This document shows, in pieces, positions 16,519 through 26,921 of a DNA stretch of 64,000 nucleotides. The notes below the pieces were generated by a model, which saw only the letters and a list, made by a program, of their open reading frames with translations, searched no databases and was not told where the DNA came from. The position numbers were made by a program, and so were the translations under genes. Within the stretch, counting starts at the first letter, position 1, and the number at the start of each line of letters is the position of its first letter. The stretch is from the NCBI RefSeq assembly GCF_003443895.1, contig NZ_QQOA01000005.1, positions 62,001-126,000 of the forward strand. Direction: 5' to 3'. The stretch comes from Paraburkholderia phosphatilytica (GTDB lineage Bacteria > Pseudomonadota > Gammaproteobacteria > Burkholderiales > Burkholderiaceae).

Positions 16519-18063
16519 ATGATGAAGCTCACGCCCGGCAGCCTCACGCTGCCGCAACTCCGCCAGATCGCCCGCGAACACGTCACGCTGCAGCTCGACC
16601 CGGCCAGCTTCGCCACGATCGACGCCGGCTCGCGCGCCGTCGCGGATATCGCCGCGAAGGGCGCGCCGGCCTACGGCATCAACACCGGCTTCGGCCGGCT
16701 CGCCAGCACGCACATTCCGCACGACCAGCTCGAACTGCTGCAGCGCAACCTCGTGCTGTCGCACGCGGTCGGCGTCGGCGAGCCGCTGTCGCGGCCGGTC
16801 GTGCGCCTGCTGATGGCGCTCAAGCTCTCGAGCCTCGGCCGCGGCCACTCGGGCATCCGCCGCGAAGTAATGGACGCGCTGATCTTGCTGTTCAACGCGG
16901 ACGTGCTGCCGCTGATTCCGAGCAAGGGCTCGGTCGGCGCGTCCGGCGACCTCGCGCCGCTCGCGCATATGTCCGCGGTGCTGCTCGGCGTCGGCGAAGT
17001 GTTCGCGAAGGGCGAGCGGATGCCGGCCGAAGAAGGTCTGCGTCTCGTGGGCCTCGCGCCGCTCACGCTGCAGGCGAAGGAAGGCCTCGCGCTGCTGAAT
17101 GGCACGCAGGCGTCCACCGCGCTCGCGCTCTACAACCTGTTCGCGATCGAAGACCTGTATCGCACCGGGCTTGTGGCCGGCGCGCTGTCGGTCGATGCGG
17201 CGGCGGGCTCGGTGAAGCCGTTCGATCACCGCATCCACGCGCTGCGCGGTCATCGCGGGCAGATCGAGGCGGCCGCCGCGTATCGCGCGCTGCTCGACGG
17301 TTCCGATATCAACCTGTCCCACGCGAACTGCGACAAGGTGCAGGACCCGTACAGCCTGCGCTGCCAGCCGCAGGTGATGGGCGCGTGTCTCGACCAGATG
17401 CGCCATGCGACCGAAGTGCTGCTGATCGAAGCGAACGCGGTATCGGACAACCCGCTGATTTTCCCGGACACGGGCGAAGTGCTGTCAGGCGGCAACTTCC
17501 ACGCGGAGCCGGTCGCGTTTGCGGCGGACAATCTCGCGCTCGCCGCCGCCGAAATCGGCGCGCTCGCGGAGCGCCGCATCGCGCTGCTGATCGACGCGAC
17601 GCTGTCGGGCCTGCCGCCGTTTCTCGTCAGGGATGGCGGCGTGAACTCCGGCTTCATGATCGCGCATGTCACGGCAGCGGCGCTTGCGTCCGAGAACAAG
17701 ACGCTCGCGCATCCGGCTTCGGTTGATTCGCTGCCCACGTCCGCGAATCAGGAAGACCACGTTTCGATGGCCACGTTTGCCGCCCGCAAGCTCGCGGATA
17801 TCGCGGACAACACCGCGAATATTCTCTCCATCGAGCTGCTCGCGGCGGCGCAGGGCGTCGATCTGCGCGCACCGCACGAGACCAGCCCGAGCCTGCAGCA
17901 CGTGATGCGCATCGTGCGCAACGAGGTGCCGCATTACGAGCTGGACCACTATTTCGCGCCGGATATCGCGGCCGTCACGCGCCTCGTGCAGCAAGGCACG
18001 ATCGCGTCGCACTGTCCGTTCTCGTTCGAATCCGAAGCGCAATCCGGACAGCAGGCGCACTGA
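16519..18063 (+). CDS. hutH: Histidine ammonia-lyase
   Basis: A 514-residue cytosolic enzyme that removes ammonia from L-histidine to give trans-urocanate, the first step of histidine use. The MIO electrophile forms from Ala-Ser-Gly at 141-143 within [24 protein letters not shown] near 53-62 and the [13 protein letters not shown] region are also diagnostic. Two in-frame ATGs begin the gene after AGGGAAGG. It is first in a seven-gene hut run behind three HutC sites, so it should be induced by urocanate. Confidence 0.97.
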   Translation: MMKLTPGSLTLPQLRQIAREHVTLQLDPASFATIDAGSRAVADIAAKGAPAYGINTGFGRLASTHIPHDQLELLQRNLVLSHAVGVGEPLSRPVVRLLMALKLSSLGRGHSGIRREVMDALILLFNADVLPLIPSKGSVGASGDLAPLAHMSAVLLGVGEVFAKGERMPAEEGLRLVGLAPLTLQAKEGLALLNGTQASTALALYNLFAIEDLYRTGLVAGALSVDAAAGSVKPFDHRIHALRGHRGQIEAAAAYRALLDGSDINLSHANCDKVQDPYSLRCQPQVMGACLDQMRHATEVLLIEANAVSDNPLIFPDTGEVLSGGNFHAEPVAFAADNLALAAAEIGALAERRIALLIDATLSGLPPFLVRDGGVNSGFMIAHVTAAALASENKTLAHPASVDSLPTSANQEDHVSMATFAARKLADIADNTANILSIELLAAAQGVDLRAPHETSPSLQHVMRIVRNEVPHYELDHYFAPDIAAVTRLVQQGTIASHCPFSFESEAQSGQQAH

Positions 18064-18066
18064 GCG

Positions 18067-18762
18067 ATGAACGCGCCGGCCTATCAAGGCATCAAGGACT
18101 TCATTCTCGGCCGCATTCACGCGGGTGAATGGGCCGAGGGCGATCTCGTGCCGTCGGAGAACGAGCTTGCGCGCGAGTTCAAGGTCGCGCGCATGACGGT
18201 CAACCGCGCGCTGCGCGAGCTGACCGCCGAGCAGGTGCTGACGCGCGTGCAGGGCGCCGGCACCTTCGTCGCGCGGCCGAAGTATGAATCGACGCTGGTG
18301 GCGATCCGCAGCATCTCGGATGAAATCGTCGCGCGCGGCCATCGCTATCGCGCGGACGTGCTGCAGCTTGGCGCTGCTGTGGCAGACGCCGCGCTTGCCG
18401 AGGAAATGCAGCTCGCGGCGGGTCACCCGGTGTTCCATTCGCGCGTGCTGCACCTCGAGAACGACGAGCCGGTGCAACTGGAAGAACGCTGGGTGAACCC
18501 GGCCGTCGCGCCCGAATACGCATTGCAGGACTTCACGAGCGTCACGCCGAACCAGTACCTCGTGCGTGTCGCGCCGTTGCAGCGCGTCGAGTACCGGATC
18601 GAGGCCGCCACGCCCGAGTCCGACATTCGCGCGCATCTCGCGATGGACGACACGGAACCGTGCCTCGTGCTGCATCGCCGGACCTGGTCGCAGGGCGTCG
18701 TCGCGTCGATCGCGAACCTGTGGCATCCCGGCACCCGTTACCGCTTCACTGGACATTTCTAG
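18067..18762 (+). CDS. hutC: Histidine utilisation repressor, GntR family
   Basis: A 231-residue repressor. The N-terminal winged helix contains VPSENELAREFKVARMTVNRALRELTAEQ (about 28-56), typical of GntR/HutC. The UTRA effector domain (about 90-228) includes LEERWVNP and binds urocanate. It starts 3 bases after hutH and sits inside the operon it controls, giving autoregulation. Confidence 0.95.
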   Translation: MNAPAYQGIKDFILGRIHAGEWAEGDLVPSENELAREFKVARMTVNRALRELTAEQVLTRVQGAGTFVARPKYESTLVAIRSISDEIVARGHRYRADVLQLGAAVADAALAEEMQLAAGHPVFHSRVLHLENDEPVQLEERWVNPAVAPEYALQDFTSVTPNQYLVRVAPLQRVEYRIEAATPESDIRAHLAMDDTEPCLVLHRRTWSQGVVASIANLWHPGTRYRFTGHF

Positions 18763-18828
18763 CGCCGCGTTACGCACGTGCGCGTCGTCCCTTTTTTGAA
18801 CCTGAACTTGCCCGACCTGAGAGCGATC

Positions 18829-20517
18829 ATGAACAACCCGAAGCATGTCGACCCCCGTCTCGATCCGACCCGCACGATCCGCGCGCCGCGCGGCACCGAG
18901 AAGTCGTGCAAGAGCTGGCTCACCGAAGCCGCGTACCGGATGATCCAGAACAACCTCGACGCCGAAGTCGCCGAGCATCCGCACGCGCTCGTCGTGTATG
19001 GCGGCATTGGCCGCGCCGCGCGCAACTGGGACTGCTACGACCAGATTCTCGCGTCGCTGAAGGACCTGAACGACGACGAGACGCTGCTGATCCAGTCGGG
19101 CAAGCCGGTGGGCGTATTCCGCACGCATGCGGACGCGCCGCGCGTGCTGCTCGCGAATTCGAACCTCGTGCCGCACTGGGCGAACTGGGATCATTTCCAC
19201 GAGCTCGACCGCAAGGGCCTGATGATGTACGGCCAGATGACGGCGGGCAGCTGGATCTACATCGGCAGTCAGGGCATCGTTCAGGGTACCTACGAAACGT
19301 TCTACGCGGTCGCGAACCAGCACTTCAACGGCGATCCGAAAGGCCGCTGGATCCTGACGGGCGGCCTGGGCGGGATGGGCGGCGCGCAGCCGCTCGCGGC
19401 GACGATGGCGGGCTTCTCGATGATCGCGGTGGAGTGCGACGAGTCGCGCATCGACTTCCGTCTGAAGACGCGCTACGTCGATAAAAAGGCGAAGACGCTC
19501 GACGAAGCGCTCACGATGATCGACGAAGCGAAGCGTGACGGCAAGCCGGTGTCGGTCGGTCTGCTCGGCAATGCGGCCGATGTGTTCGCCGAACTCGTGA
19601 AGCGCAACATCACGCCGGACTGTGTGACCGACCAGACCAGCGCGCACGACCCGATTCACGGCTATCTGCCGCAGGGCTGGAACGTCGAGGACTGGCGCGA
19701 GCGGATGAAGACGGACCCGCAGAGCATCGTGACGCCCGCGAAGCAGTCGATGGCAAAGCAGGTCGAAGCGATGCTGACGCTGCAGCAGCGTGGCGCGGCG
19801 ACGCTCGACTACGGCAACAACATCCGCCAGATGGCGCTCGAAATGGGCGTGCAGAACGCGTTTGATTTCCCCGGCTTCGTGCCCGCGTATATCCGTCCGC
19901 TCTTCTGCGAAGGCAAGGGCCCGTTCCGCTGGGTCGCGCTGTCGGGCGATCCTGAAGATATCTACAAGACCGATGCGAAAGTGAAGGAGCTGATTCCGGA
20001 CGATCCGCACCTGCACAACTGGCTCGACATGGCGCGCGAACGCATCGCGTTCCAGGGGTTGCCGGCGCGGATCTGCTGGGTCGGCGTGAAGGATCGCTAT
20101 CGCCTCGGCAAGGCGTTCAATGAGATGGTCGCGAACGGCGAGCTGAAGGCGCCGGTCGTGATCGGCCGCGATCACCTCGATACGGGATCCGTCGCGAGCC
20201 CGAACCGCGAAACGGAAGCGATGAAGGACGGCTCGGACGCGGTCAGCGACTGGCCACTCCTCAACGCGCTGCTGAATACCGCGGGCGGCGCGACGTGGGT
20301 GTCGCTGCATCACGGCGGCGGCGTCGGCATGGGCTTCTCGCAGCACTCGGGCGTCGTGATCGTCTGCGACGGCACCGAAGCGGCAGGCAAGCGCGTCGAG
20401 CGCGTGCTGTTCAACGACCCGGCGACGGGCGTGATGCGTCACGCGGATGCGGGCTACGAGCTCGCGCAGCAGACCGCTCGCGAGGCCGGCCTCAAGCTGC
20501 CGATGCTGGGCCGCTGA
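18829..20517 (+). CDS. hutU: Urocanate hydratase
   Basis: A 562-residue enzyme that adds water to urocanate to form imidazolone propionate, using tightly bound NAD+ as an electrophile. The NAD loop [11 protein letters not shown] is at 178-188, and the C-terminal [14 protein letters not shown] carries the conserved catalytic Cys region. ATG 18829 begins [15 protein letters not shown], the usual family start; a GTG at 18778 is unlikely. It overlaps hutD by one base. Confidence 0.97.
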   Translation: MNNPKHVDPRLDPTRTIRAPRGTEKSCKSWLTEAAYRMIQNNLDAEVAEHPHALVVYGGIGRAARNWDCYDQILASLKDLNDDETLLIQSGKPVGVFRTHADAPRVLLANSNLVPHWANWDHFHELDRKGLMMYGQMTAGSWIYIGSQGIVQGTYETFYAVANQHFNGDPKGRWILTGGLGGMGGAQPLAATMAGFSMIAVECDESRIDFRLKTRYVDKKAKTLDEALTMIDEAKRDGKPVSVGLLGNAADVFAELVKRNITPDCVTDQTSAHDPIHGYLPQGWNVEDWRERMKTDPQSIVTPAKQSMAKQVEAMLTLQQRGAATLDYGNNIRQMALEMGVQNAFDFPGFVPAYIRPLFCEGKGPFRWVALSGDPEDIYKTDAKVKELIPDDPHLHNWLDMARERIAFQGLPARICWVGVKDRYRLGKAFNEMVANGELKAPVVIGRDHLDTGSVASPNRETEAMKDGSDAVSDWPLLNALLNTAGGATWVSLHHGGGVGMGFSQHSGVVIVCDGTEAAGKRVERVLFNDPATGVMRHADAGYELAQQTAREAGLKLPMLGR

Positions 20518-21194
20518 TGAGCGCGCGCACGCTGATCCGCAGTGCTGAGCTCGTCGCGTCGCCGTGGAAGAACGGCGGCGGCGTGACGAGCGAGATCGCG
20601 ATCGGCATCGCGGATGCGACGCGGTCCGGTGCGAACGATGGATCGCAGCCCGCGCGCTTGGATACGTTCGCGTGGCGCGTGAGCCTTGCGGACGTCGCGC
20701 AGCCGGGGCCGTTCTCGCGTTTCGTCGGCATCGACCGTGTGCTCGTGCTGCTGTCCGGCGCGGGCATGTTGCTCGATGAGCGCAGTGGCGATGGCGACAC
20801 GCAGCATACGCATGCGCTCGCAAAGCCGCTCGACGTCGCGCGCTTTGCCGGCGAAACGGTGATCGATGCGCGTCTCGTTGACGGCCCGACGCGCGACTTC
20901 AACCTGATGACGCGGCGCGGCGTCGCGTCGGGCGAGGTCGACGTGTGGCGTGGCGCGGGCACGCATACGCTGATGGCGCACGTCGTGTTGCTGTTCTGCG
21001 CGAGCGGCGAGACGACGGTGAGCGTGAGCGGCGAAGCGCCGGTGCGGTTGTTGCAGGACGACACGCTGCGCTTCGATGCCGATCCGCCGCATGCGCTGAC
21101 CATCGACGTGCAAGGCGACGGCGCGCTGCTCGCGATTCGCATCAACCTGCACGACCGTGACGCTGGCACCAACGACACCAATCGCACACCGTGA
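20517..21194 (+). CDS. hutD: HutD family protein
   Basis: A 225-residue bicupin-like protein. [18 protein letters not shown] near the start is the HutD signature, and [20 protein letters not shown] with [14 protein letters not shown] forms the first barrel. Work in Pseudomonas suggests HutD limits over-induction of the pathway, perhaps by binding an intermediate. It begins within the hutU stop (TGATG) and sits mid-operon. Confidence 0.9.
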   Translation: MSARTLIRSAELVASPWKNGGGVTSEIAIGIADATRSGANDGSQPARLDTFAWRVSLADVAQPGPFSRFVGIDRVLVLLSGAGMLLDERSGDGDTQHTHALAKPLDVARFAGETVIDARLVDGPTRDFNLMTRRGVASGEVDVWRGAGTHTLMAHVVLLFCASGETTVSVSGEAPVRLLQDDTLRFDADPPHALTIDVQGDGALLAIRINLHDRDAGTNDTNRTP

Positions 21195-21213
21195 CCACCG
21201 AGGCTCACGCACG

Positions 21214-22434
21214 ATGAAGCACACCGTCTTCCATCATCTGCATCTGTGCCCGCATGGCGACCCAGCGGACGCGATCGCCGACGCGGCAATCGCGGTCGGC
21301 AACGGCACGATTGCCTGGCTTGGCCCGCTCGCCGATCTGCCGCGCGACTACGCAGACTGGCCGCGCGACGATCTCGGCGGCGCGTGGGTCACGCCGGGCC
21401 TGATCGATTGCCATACGCATCTGGTGTATGGCGGCCAGCGCGCCGACGAGTTCGCGCAGCGACTCGCGGGCGTCAGCTACGAAGAGATCGCGAAGAAGGG
21501 CGGCGGCATCGTGTCGACGGTGCGGGCGACGCGCGCGGCGAGCGAGAGCGAGCTCTTCAACGCGGCGACCGCGCGGCTCGAACCGTTGCTGGCCGAAGGC
21601 GTGACCGCGATCGAAATCAAGTCCGGCTATGGCCTCGAACTCGCGGCCGAGCGCAAGATGCTGCGCGTCGCGCGTCAGCTGGGCGAGCGCTTTCCGGTGT
21701 CGGTGTACACGACGTTCCTCGGCGCGCACGCATTGCCGCCCGAGTTCGCCGGCCGCGCGGACGACTACATCGACGAAGTCTGCAACCGCATGCTGCCCGC
21801 GCTGGCCGACGAAGGCCTCGTCGACGCCGTCGACGTGTTCTGCGAACGCATCGGCTTCACACCTGCGCAGAGCGAGCGCGTGTTCGGAGCCGCGGCGCGC
21901 CGCAACCTGCCGGTGAAGATGCACGCGGAGCAGCTGTCGAACAGCCATGGCGCTGTGCTCACCGCGCGCTATCGCGGACTCTCCGCGGATCACCTCGAGT
22001 TTCTCGACGAAGCGGGCGTCGCCGCGATGAAAGCCGCAGGCACGGTTGCGGTACTGCTGCCGGGCGCGTACTACTTCATCCGCGAGACGCAGTTGCCGCC
22101 GCTCGATCTGCTGCGGCGCTACGAGGTGCCGATTGCGATTTCGACCGACAGCAATCCGGGCACGTCGCCGGCCACGTCGCTGCTGTTGATGATGAACATG
22201 GCGACGACGCTCTTCAGGATGACCGTGCCCGAAGTGCTGCAGGGCGTCACGCGTCACGCGGCCCGCGCGCTCGGCGCCGCGGACCGCCATGGCACGCTCG
22301 CGCCGGGACGTGCGGCCGACTTCGCGGTGTGGTCGGTGGCGTCGCTCGCGGAGCTCGCTTACTGGATCGGCCGGCCGTTGTGCGCGCGCGTCGTGCGCCG
22401 CGGCCAAACGGTATATACCCGGGCTTCAAAATGA
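21214..22434 (+). CDS. hutI: Imidazolonepropionase
   Basis: A 406-residue amidohydrolase that opens imidazolone propionate to N-formimino-glutamate. The metal-binding HxH lies in [12 protein letters not shown] (67-69), and MHAEQLSN and [10 protein letters not shown] supply the further metal and substrate residues. ATG 21214 lies 19 bases after hutD. The stop overlaps the hutF start. Confidence 0.96.
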   Translation: MKHTVFHHLHLCPHGDPADAIADAAIAVGNGTIAWLGPLADLPRDYADWPRDDLGGAWVTPGLIDCHTHLVYGGQRADEFAQRLAGVSYEEIAKKGGGIVSTVRATRAASESELFNAATARLEPLLAEGVTAIEIKSGYGLELAAERKMLRVARQLGERFPVSVYTTFLGAHALPPEFAGRADDYIDEVCNRMLPALADEGLVDAVDVFCERIGFTPAQSERVFGAAARRNLPVKMHAEQLSNSHGAVLTARYRGLSADHLEFLDEAGVAAMKAAGTVAVLLPGAYYFIRETQLPPLDLLRRYEVPIAISTDSNPGTSPATSLLLMMNMATTLFRMTVPEVLQGVTRHAARALGAADRHGTLAPGRAADFAVWSVASLAELAYWIGRPLCARVVRRGQTVYTRASK

Positions 22435-23849
22435 ACTCACCCACAATGAACCGGACACTTTTCGCCGAGCACGCACTGCTGCCTGATGGCTGGCGCCGCA
22501 ACGTGCTGCTGCAATGGGACGAGCACGGCGTGCTCGCGTCGGTCGAAGCGGATGCGGCGGTGCCTGCGCCGTCGGCTGGGATCGAACGCGCGGCCGGGCC
22601 GCTGATGCCCGGAATGCCGAACCTGCACTCGCACGCGTTCCAGCGCGCGATGGCAGGGCTCACCGAATTTCGCGCGCTCGCCGTCGCCAACGACGACTTC
22701 TGGAGCTGGCGCGACCTGATGTACCGCTTCGCCGCGCGCATCACGCCGGAAGGCATCGGCGCGGTCGCGCGCTGGCTGTACATCGAGATGCTGAAGGCGG
22801 GCTATACGTCGGTGTGCGAATTCCACTACGTGCACCATGCCGCCGACGGCCAGCGCTACGCGAACGTCGCGGAGATGGCGCGGCATGTCGTCGAAGCGGC
22901 CGGGCAGACGGGCATCGGCATCACGATGCTGCCGGTGCTGTATCAGTACAGCGGTTTCGGCGCGCAGCCGCCGCGCGAAGACCAGCGGCGCTTCATCAAC
23001 ACGCCGGACGCGCTGCTCGGCCTGATCGACAGCCTGCGCGGCACGCACGGCGAACACGCCGCGCTGCGCTATGGCGTCGCGCCGCACTCGCTGCGCGCGG
23101 TGTCGGGTGAATCGCTGCGCGACGTGCTCGCGGGGCTCGACGCGATGCTGCCGCGCGCGCCGGTGCATATCCATATCGCGGAGCAGACCGCCGAAGTCGA
23201 CGCGTGCCTCGCGACGGAAGGCGCGCGGCCGGTGCAGTGGCTGTTCGACAACTTCGCGGTGGATGCGCGCTGGTGCCTCGTGCACGCGACGCATGTCGAC
23301 GCGCAGGAAACCGTGGCGCTCGCGAAGAGCGGGGCGGTCGCGGGCCTGTGCCTGACGACCGAAGCGAATCTTGGCGACGGTGTGTTCCCCGCACATGCCT
23401 ATCTCGCGCTGCAAGGCCGCATCGGTATCGGCTCCGACAGCCATATCGCGGTCGACTGGCGCAGCGAGCTGCGTCTGCTCGAATACGGCCAGCGCCTGAC
23501 GCGGCGGCAGCGCAACGTGCTCGCGGCGGCGGACGAACCGTTCGTCGCGGACCGGCTGGTGGGCGCCGCGCTCGCCGGCGGCGCACTGGCGACGGGCCGC
23601 GCGGTCGGCGCACTGCGCGCCGGACATCGCGCGGACTGGATCGTGCTCGACGCCGAGCATCCGACGATTGCCGGGCAGGACCCGCGCACGTGGCTGTCGG
23701 GTGTCGTGTTCTGCGAGCACGGCGAGATGCCGGTGCGCGACGTGTTCGTGGGCGGCGTCAAGGTGGTCGACAACCGCCGGCATCGCGACGAGGACGCGGC
23801 ACGCGCGGACTATCGGGCCGCGCTTGATGTGCTGCTCGATCAGGCGTGA
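22431..23849 (+). CDS. hutF: Formimidoylglutamate deiminase
   Basis: A 472-residue amidohydrolase that converts N-formimino-glutamate to N-formyl-glutamate and ammonia. The metal motif is in [17 protein letters not shown], followed by [10 protein letters not shown], typical of HutF. IHIAEQ and [12 protein letters not shown] complete the site. It starts at 22431, inside the hutI stop (ATGA); a second ATG at 22446 is possible. Its presence with HutG shows the five-step Pseudomonas-type route, not the formiminoglutamase route. Confidence 0.95.
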   Translation: MNSPTMNRTLFAEHALLPDGWRRNVLLQWDEHGVLASVEADAAVPAPSAGIERAAGPLMPGMPNLHSHAFQRAMAGLTEFRALAVANDDFWSWRDLMYRFAARITPEGIGAVARWLYIEMLKAGYTSVCEFHYVHHAADGQRYANVAEMARHVVEAAGQTGIGITMLPVLYQYSGFGAQPPREDQRRFINTPDALLGLIDSLRGTHGEHAALRYGVAPHSLRAVSGESLRDVLAGLDAMLPRAPVHIHIAEQTAEVDACLATEGARPVQWLFDNFAVDARWCLVHATHVDAQETVALAKSGAVAGLCLTTEANLGDGVFPAHAYLALQGRIGIGSDSHIAVDWRSELRLLEYGQRLTRRQRNVLAAADEPFVADRLVGAALAGGALATGRAVGALRAGHRADWIVLDAEHPTIAGQDPRTWLSGVVFCEHGEMPVRDVFVGGVKVVDNRRHRDEDAARADYRAALDVLLDQA

Positions 23850-24034
23850 ACTGCGCGGCCTGAACTAATTGGCCTGAACTGCGGGCGAGGCACCGCGCCA
23901 CACCGCGAAAGACTGTCAAACGCCGCGACTAGCATGGCGAGATGGCGCACGTTATGCGGCTCCTTCGACAGGCGACGCAACGTGCCCCGCCATACCACAC
24001 CCTCATCGGAACACCTCTGACGGAGCCGATCGAT

Positions 24035-24871
24035 ATGACTGCCCCGAACCCTTCTACGAACCCCACGGGCAACCCCGCCACGGTCTTCACGCTGCAACGC
24101 GGCAGCGCGCCGCTGCTGATCTCGATTCCCCACGTCGGCACGCAGATTCCCGCCGACATCGCCGCGACGATGACCCCGGTCGCCGCGCTCACCGAAGACT
24201 GCGACTGGCACCTGGACCGGCTGTACGCGTTCGCGCGCGGTCTCGGCGCATCGGTGTTGATGCCGCACAACGCGCGCTACGTGATCGACGTGAACCGGCC
24301 GCCCGACGGCGCGAACCTGTATCCGGGCCAAGACACGACGGGCCTGCTGCCGGTCGACACATTCGACAAGGCGCCGCTCTACCAGGACGGCAAGCTGCCC
24401 GATGAAGCTGAAGTGGCGCGCCGTCGCGCGCTGTACTGGCAGCCGTATCACGACGCGCTCGCGAACGAGCTCGCCGCGCTGAAGGCGCAGCACGGCCGCG
24501 TGCTGCTGTGGGAGGCGCATTCGATCCGCTCGGTCGTGCCGCGCTTTTTCGATGGACGTCTGCCGGACTTCAACTTCGGCACGTCGAACGGCGCGAGCGC
24601 GGTGGCGGGACTCGCCGACGAGCTGCGCTCAATCGTCGAGCGGCACGGCGCGTTCACGGCCATCGCCAACGGCCGCTTCAAGGGCGGCTATATTACGCGC
24701 CACTATGGGCAGCCGGAAGCGGGCATTCATGCGGTGCAGCTTGAGCTTACGCAGTGCACCTACATGCAGGAGCAACTGCCGTTCGCGTACGACGAGGCCC
24801 TCGCCGGACATGTGCAGCCGCTCCTCGAAGCGCTCGTGTCGACGGCCCTGGAACGCGTGCAAAGCGCGTAA
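24035..24871 (+). CDS. hutG: N-formylglutamate deformylase
   Basis: A 278-residue hydrolase of the N-formylglutamate amidohydrolase family, releasing formate and L-glutamate in the last step. LLISIPHVGTQIP supplies the conserved His, DCDWHLDRLY the acidic residues, and LLWEAHSIRSVVPRFFDG the next catalytic segment. It starts at ATG 24035; 185 bases separate it from hutF with no clear terminator or HutC site, so it is probably the last gene of the operon. Confidence 0.93.
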   Translation: MTAPNPSTNPTGNPATVFTLQRGSAPLLISIPHVGTQIPADIAATMTPVAALTEDCDWHLDRLYAFARGLGASVLMPHNARYVIDVNRPPDGANLYPGQDTTGLLPVDTFDKAPLYQDGKLPDEAEVARRRALYWQPYHDALANELAALKAQHGRVLLWEAHSIRSVVPRFFDGRLPDFNFGTSNGASAVAGLADELRSIVERHGAFTAIANGRFKGGYITRHYGQPEAGIHAVQLELTQCTYMQEQLPFAYDEALAGHVQPLLEALVSTALERVQSA

Positions 24872-25208
24872 TCCTGGTGGGCGTTGCCGGCATTGGAGCG
24901 ACGATGCCGGAGGGACCTCTCCCCAGCTGCCGCGCTGCTGCGTTGCGGTATTGAAAGCTGCGGAACGAACCTTGCTCGCGCCGGTCCATTTCACTGGCGC
25001 GCATGTTGCGGCGCGCCACGATCGGCCGCGGTAGCGGACGGTTCGCGCGGCAACCCATGTCCAAAAACGCAGGTTGCAACGTGCGCCGCGCTGCGGCTAA
25101 CCTTGATCTCGGCGCAGTCCGGGCGCGAACTCGCTGTGCTCGCGGCCCGTGCGCCGCATGACGAGGGCATCCAGAACATCAAGAACATCACAAGGACATC
25201 GGGCGAGG
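24872..25208. other. 337-base intergenic region after hutG
   Basis: I see no open frame with a credible start, no convincing terminator and no repeat. It must hold the promoter of the next gene, since an AAGGA element appears at 25192, but no clear sigma-70 hexamers stand out. Confidence 0.4.
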
Positions 25209-25886
25209 ATGGAACACCCTGCGATGGAAGATTTCGACGATCCCCTGCTGCCGGTCTGGCGGCACAACCTGGTGGTGCTCACCCGGGAGGTGGGAGCGGC
25301 GTCGCGTCTTGCGAAGATGATGACGTTTTCGGCTTCCTACCTGAAGCTGATGCTGGCCGGGCAGCGGCCGTTCAGCGAAGAGTTCGTGCGTGGCGTCGAA
25401 TCGGTGACCGGTTTGCCGGCGGGCTGGATGGACGAGCCGCGCGAGGCGCATGAGGTTCCCGAGATCGCCCGCGAGGCGATCGACAACGAAATGCCGCTCG
25501 CGCGTTTTCGCGGCACGGCGCACCCCGCGCGCAAGCGCTCGGTGCTGCGTCCGCCCGAGCCGATCTTCGGCCAGGCGGCGCCCGTGCGGCGCCCCGAAGA
25601 CGAACTCGCGGACGCGGACCTGCACCGTCGTCTCGCCGCGTTTCGCAAGCTGCGCGATCTCGCGGTGCAGGACGTGCGGCGGCTCGACCGGCATCTCGCG
25701 CATCCGCCTGTGGATCTCGCATCGATCCGCAACAAGGTGGAAGACCTGATCGCCGCGGCGGACGTGGAGGGCGACGTGCACGCGGATCTGGTCGGCCGCA
25801 TCGAGCAGATCGACAAGCATCAGCATCTGCTGATGCGGCACATCGAACGCCTGCACGAACTGCTCGCGCGGATCGGCGAGCGCTAG
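25209..25886 (+). CDS. Lambda-repressor-like HTH protein with coiled-coil tail
   Basis: A protein of about 225 residues. Residues 20-75 look like a Cro/CI helix-turn-helix: SRLAKMMTFSASYLKLMLAG followed by the helix FVRGVESVTGLPAGWMDEP. A linker rich in Pro and Arg (about 85-125) leads to a charged helical C-terminus from 130 on, with heptad-like Leu/Ile spacing (LHRRLAAFRKLRDL, HLLMRHIERLHELL) that probably dimerises. ATG 25209 and ATG 25224 are both possible starts. It is a probable DNA-binding regulator of unknown target. Confidence 0.65.
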   Translation: MEHPAMEDFDDPLLPVWRHNLVVLTREVGAASRLAKMMTFSASYLKLMLAGQRPFSEEFVRGVESVTGLPAGWMDEPREAHEVPEIAREAIDNEMPLARFRGTAHPARKRSVLRPPEPIFGQAAPVRRPEDELADADLHRRLAAFRKLRDLAVQDVRRLDRHLAHPPVDLASIRNKVEDLIAAADVEGDVHADLVGRIEQIDKHQHLLMRHIERLHELLARIGER

Positions 25887-25928
25887 GACGTCTGACGCAA
25901 GCTGAAGCTGCAGCAGAAGGCGCGCGCG

Positions 25929-26789
25929 TCAGCGCGCTTCCTGCCGCAGTTCCGCGAGGATCTGTTCCGCGAGGAAGTCGCACGGCGGACGGTTCGAGCG
26001 CGCGCTGCGCGCGAGCACGATCTCCAGTTCCGGCAGCGCCGGCAAGCCCTGCGCGCGGCCCAGCTGCACGAAGTGGCCGGGCACGCTGCAGCGCGCGAGC
26101 GGCGCGATCGCGAGCCCCGCTTCGACCATGCTGAAGAGCCCCATTAACCCCGGGCTTTCATACGACGTGCGATACGCGATCTTCGCGCGCTCCAGCGCAC
26201 GGATCGCGTTCGCGCGCGCGACGCTGCCCGTGCCGAACATCGCGACTGGCAGCGGCCGCTCCTTCCAGATCTCGCGACCCTTCGACGGCCCCGCCCACAC
26301 CATCGGCTCGAAGCGGATGAATTCGCCCGAAATGCCCTTCACGCGTGTCGCGCAGGCCAGATCGACCTTGCTGTCGCGGATCAACGGCGCGAGCGCGTTG
26401 CTCGGCATGCCGACCACCTGGATCTCGACCTTCGGATAGGTTGCCGAGAACTTCTGCAGCACGGCAGGCAATAGCGACGACGCGTAGTCGTCGGGCACGC
26501 CGATCGACACGCGTCCCTTCACCTCCGGATGCACGATCGATGCCCACGCCTCGTCGCGCAGCGCGAGCATCTGCCGCGCGTAGCCGAGCAGTTGCAAGCC
26601 TTCCTGGGTGGGCGTGACGCTGCGCGGGCCGCGCACGAAGAGCGGCTTGCCGAGCGCGTCCTCGAGCGAACGGATCTGCATGCTGAGCGCGGACTGCGAG
26701 CGATGCACGAGCGCCGCGCCGCGCACGAAGCTGCCCGTGTCGGCGATGGCGACCACCATCGCGAGGACGTCGAGGTCGAGTGCTTTCAT
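25929..26789 (-). CDS. LysR family transcriptional regulator
   Basis: A 286-residue regulator. The helix-turn-helix spans about residues 5-60, with GSFVRGAALVHRSQSALSMQIRSLE and LFVRGPRSVTPTQEG. The effector domain begins near 90 (GRVSIGVPDDYASSLLP), as in members that sense aromatic or amino-acid ligands. It is divergent from the MocR-type aminotransferase gene, which is its likely target, and an ATC-N9-GAT site lies just ahead of its start. Confidence 0.9.
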   Translation of the reverse strand: MKALDLDVLAMVVAIADTGSFVRGAALVHRSQSALSMQIRSLEDALGKPLFVRGPRSVTPTQEGLQLLGYARQMLALRDEAWASIVHPEVKGRVSIGVPDDYASSLLPAVLQKFSATYPKVEIQVVGMPSNALAPLIRDSKVDLACATRVKGISGEFIRFEPMVWAGPSKGREIWKERPLPVAMFGTGSVARANAIRALERAKIAYRTSYESPGLMGLFSMVEAGLAIAPLARCSVPGHFVQLGRAQGLPALPELEIVLARSARSNRPPCDFLAEQILAELRQEAR

Positions 26790-26793
26790 GGGT

Positions 26794-26808
26794 ATCAGAA
26801 AATCTGAT
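26794..26808. promoter_or_regulatory. Candidate LysR box
   Basis: ATCAG-AAAAT-CTGAT is a short palindrome with the ATC-N9-GAT form common to LysR-type operators. It lies 4 bases from the regulator start and 114 bases from the aminotransferase start, so it would act mainly in autorepression. Confidence 0.45.
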
Positions 26809-26921
26809 CGAAAACTTCAATATAACGCGTTTGTCTGAATGTGTCGGAATCCGCATACTGGGTCGCGCTCGGGTTGCGCTTTCCCACACGCTTCGAACGA
26901 CACCCCACGAGACTCGCTGCC

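Noticed and set aside
17485..20823. 1112-codon minus-strand frame over the hut genes
   Set aside because: Antisense shadow of hutH, hutC and hutU; the composition is Arg/His-rich and no domain is visible.
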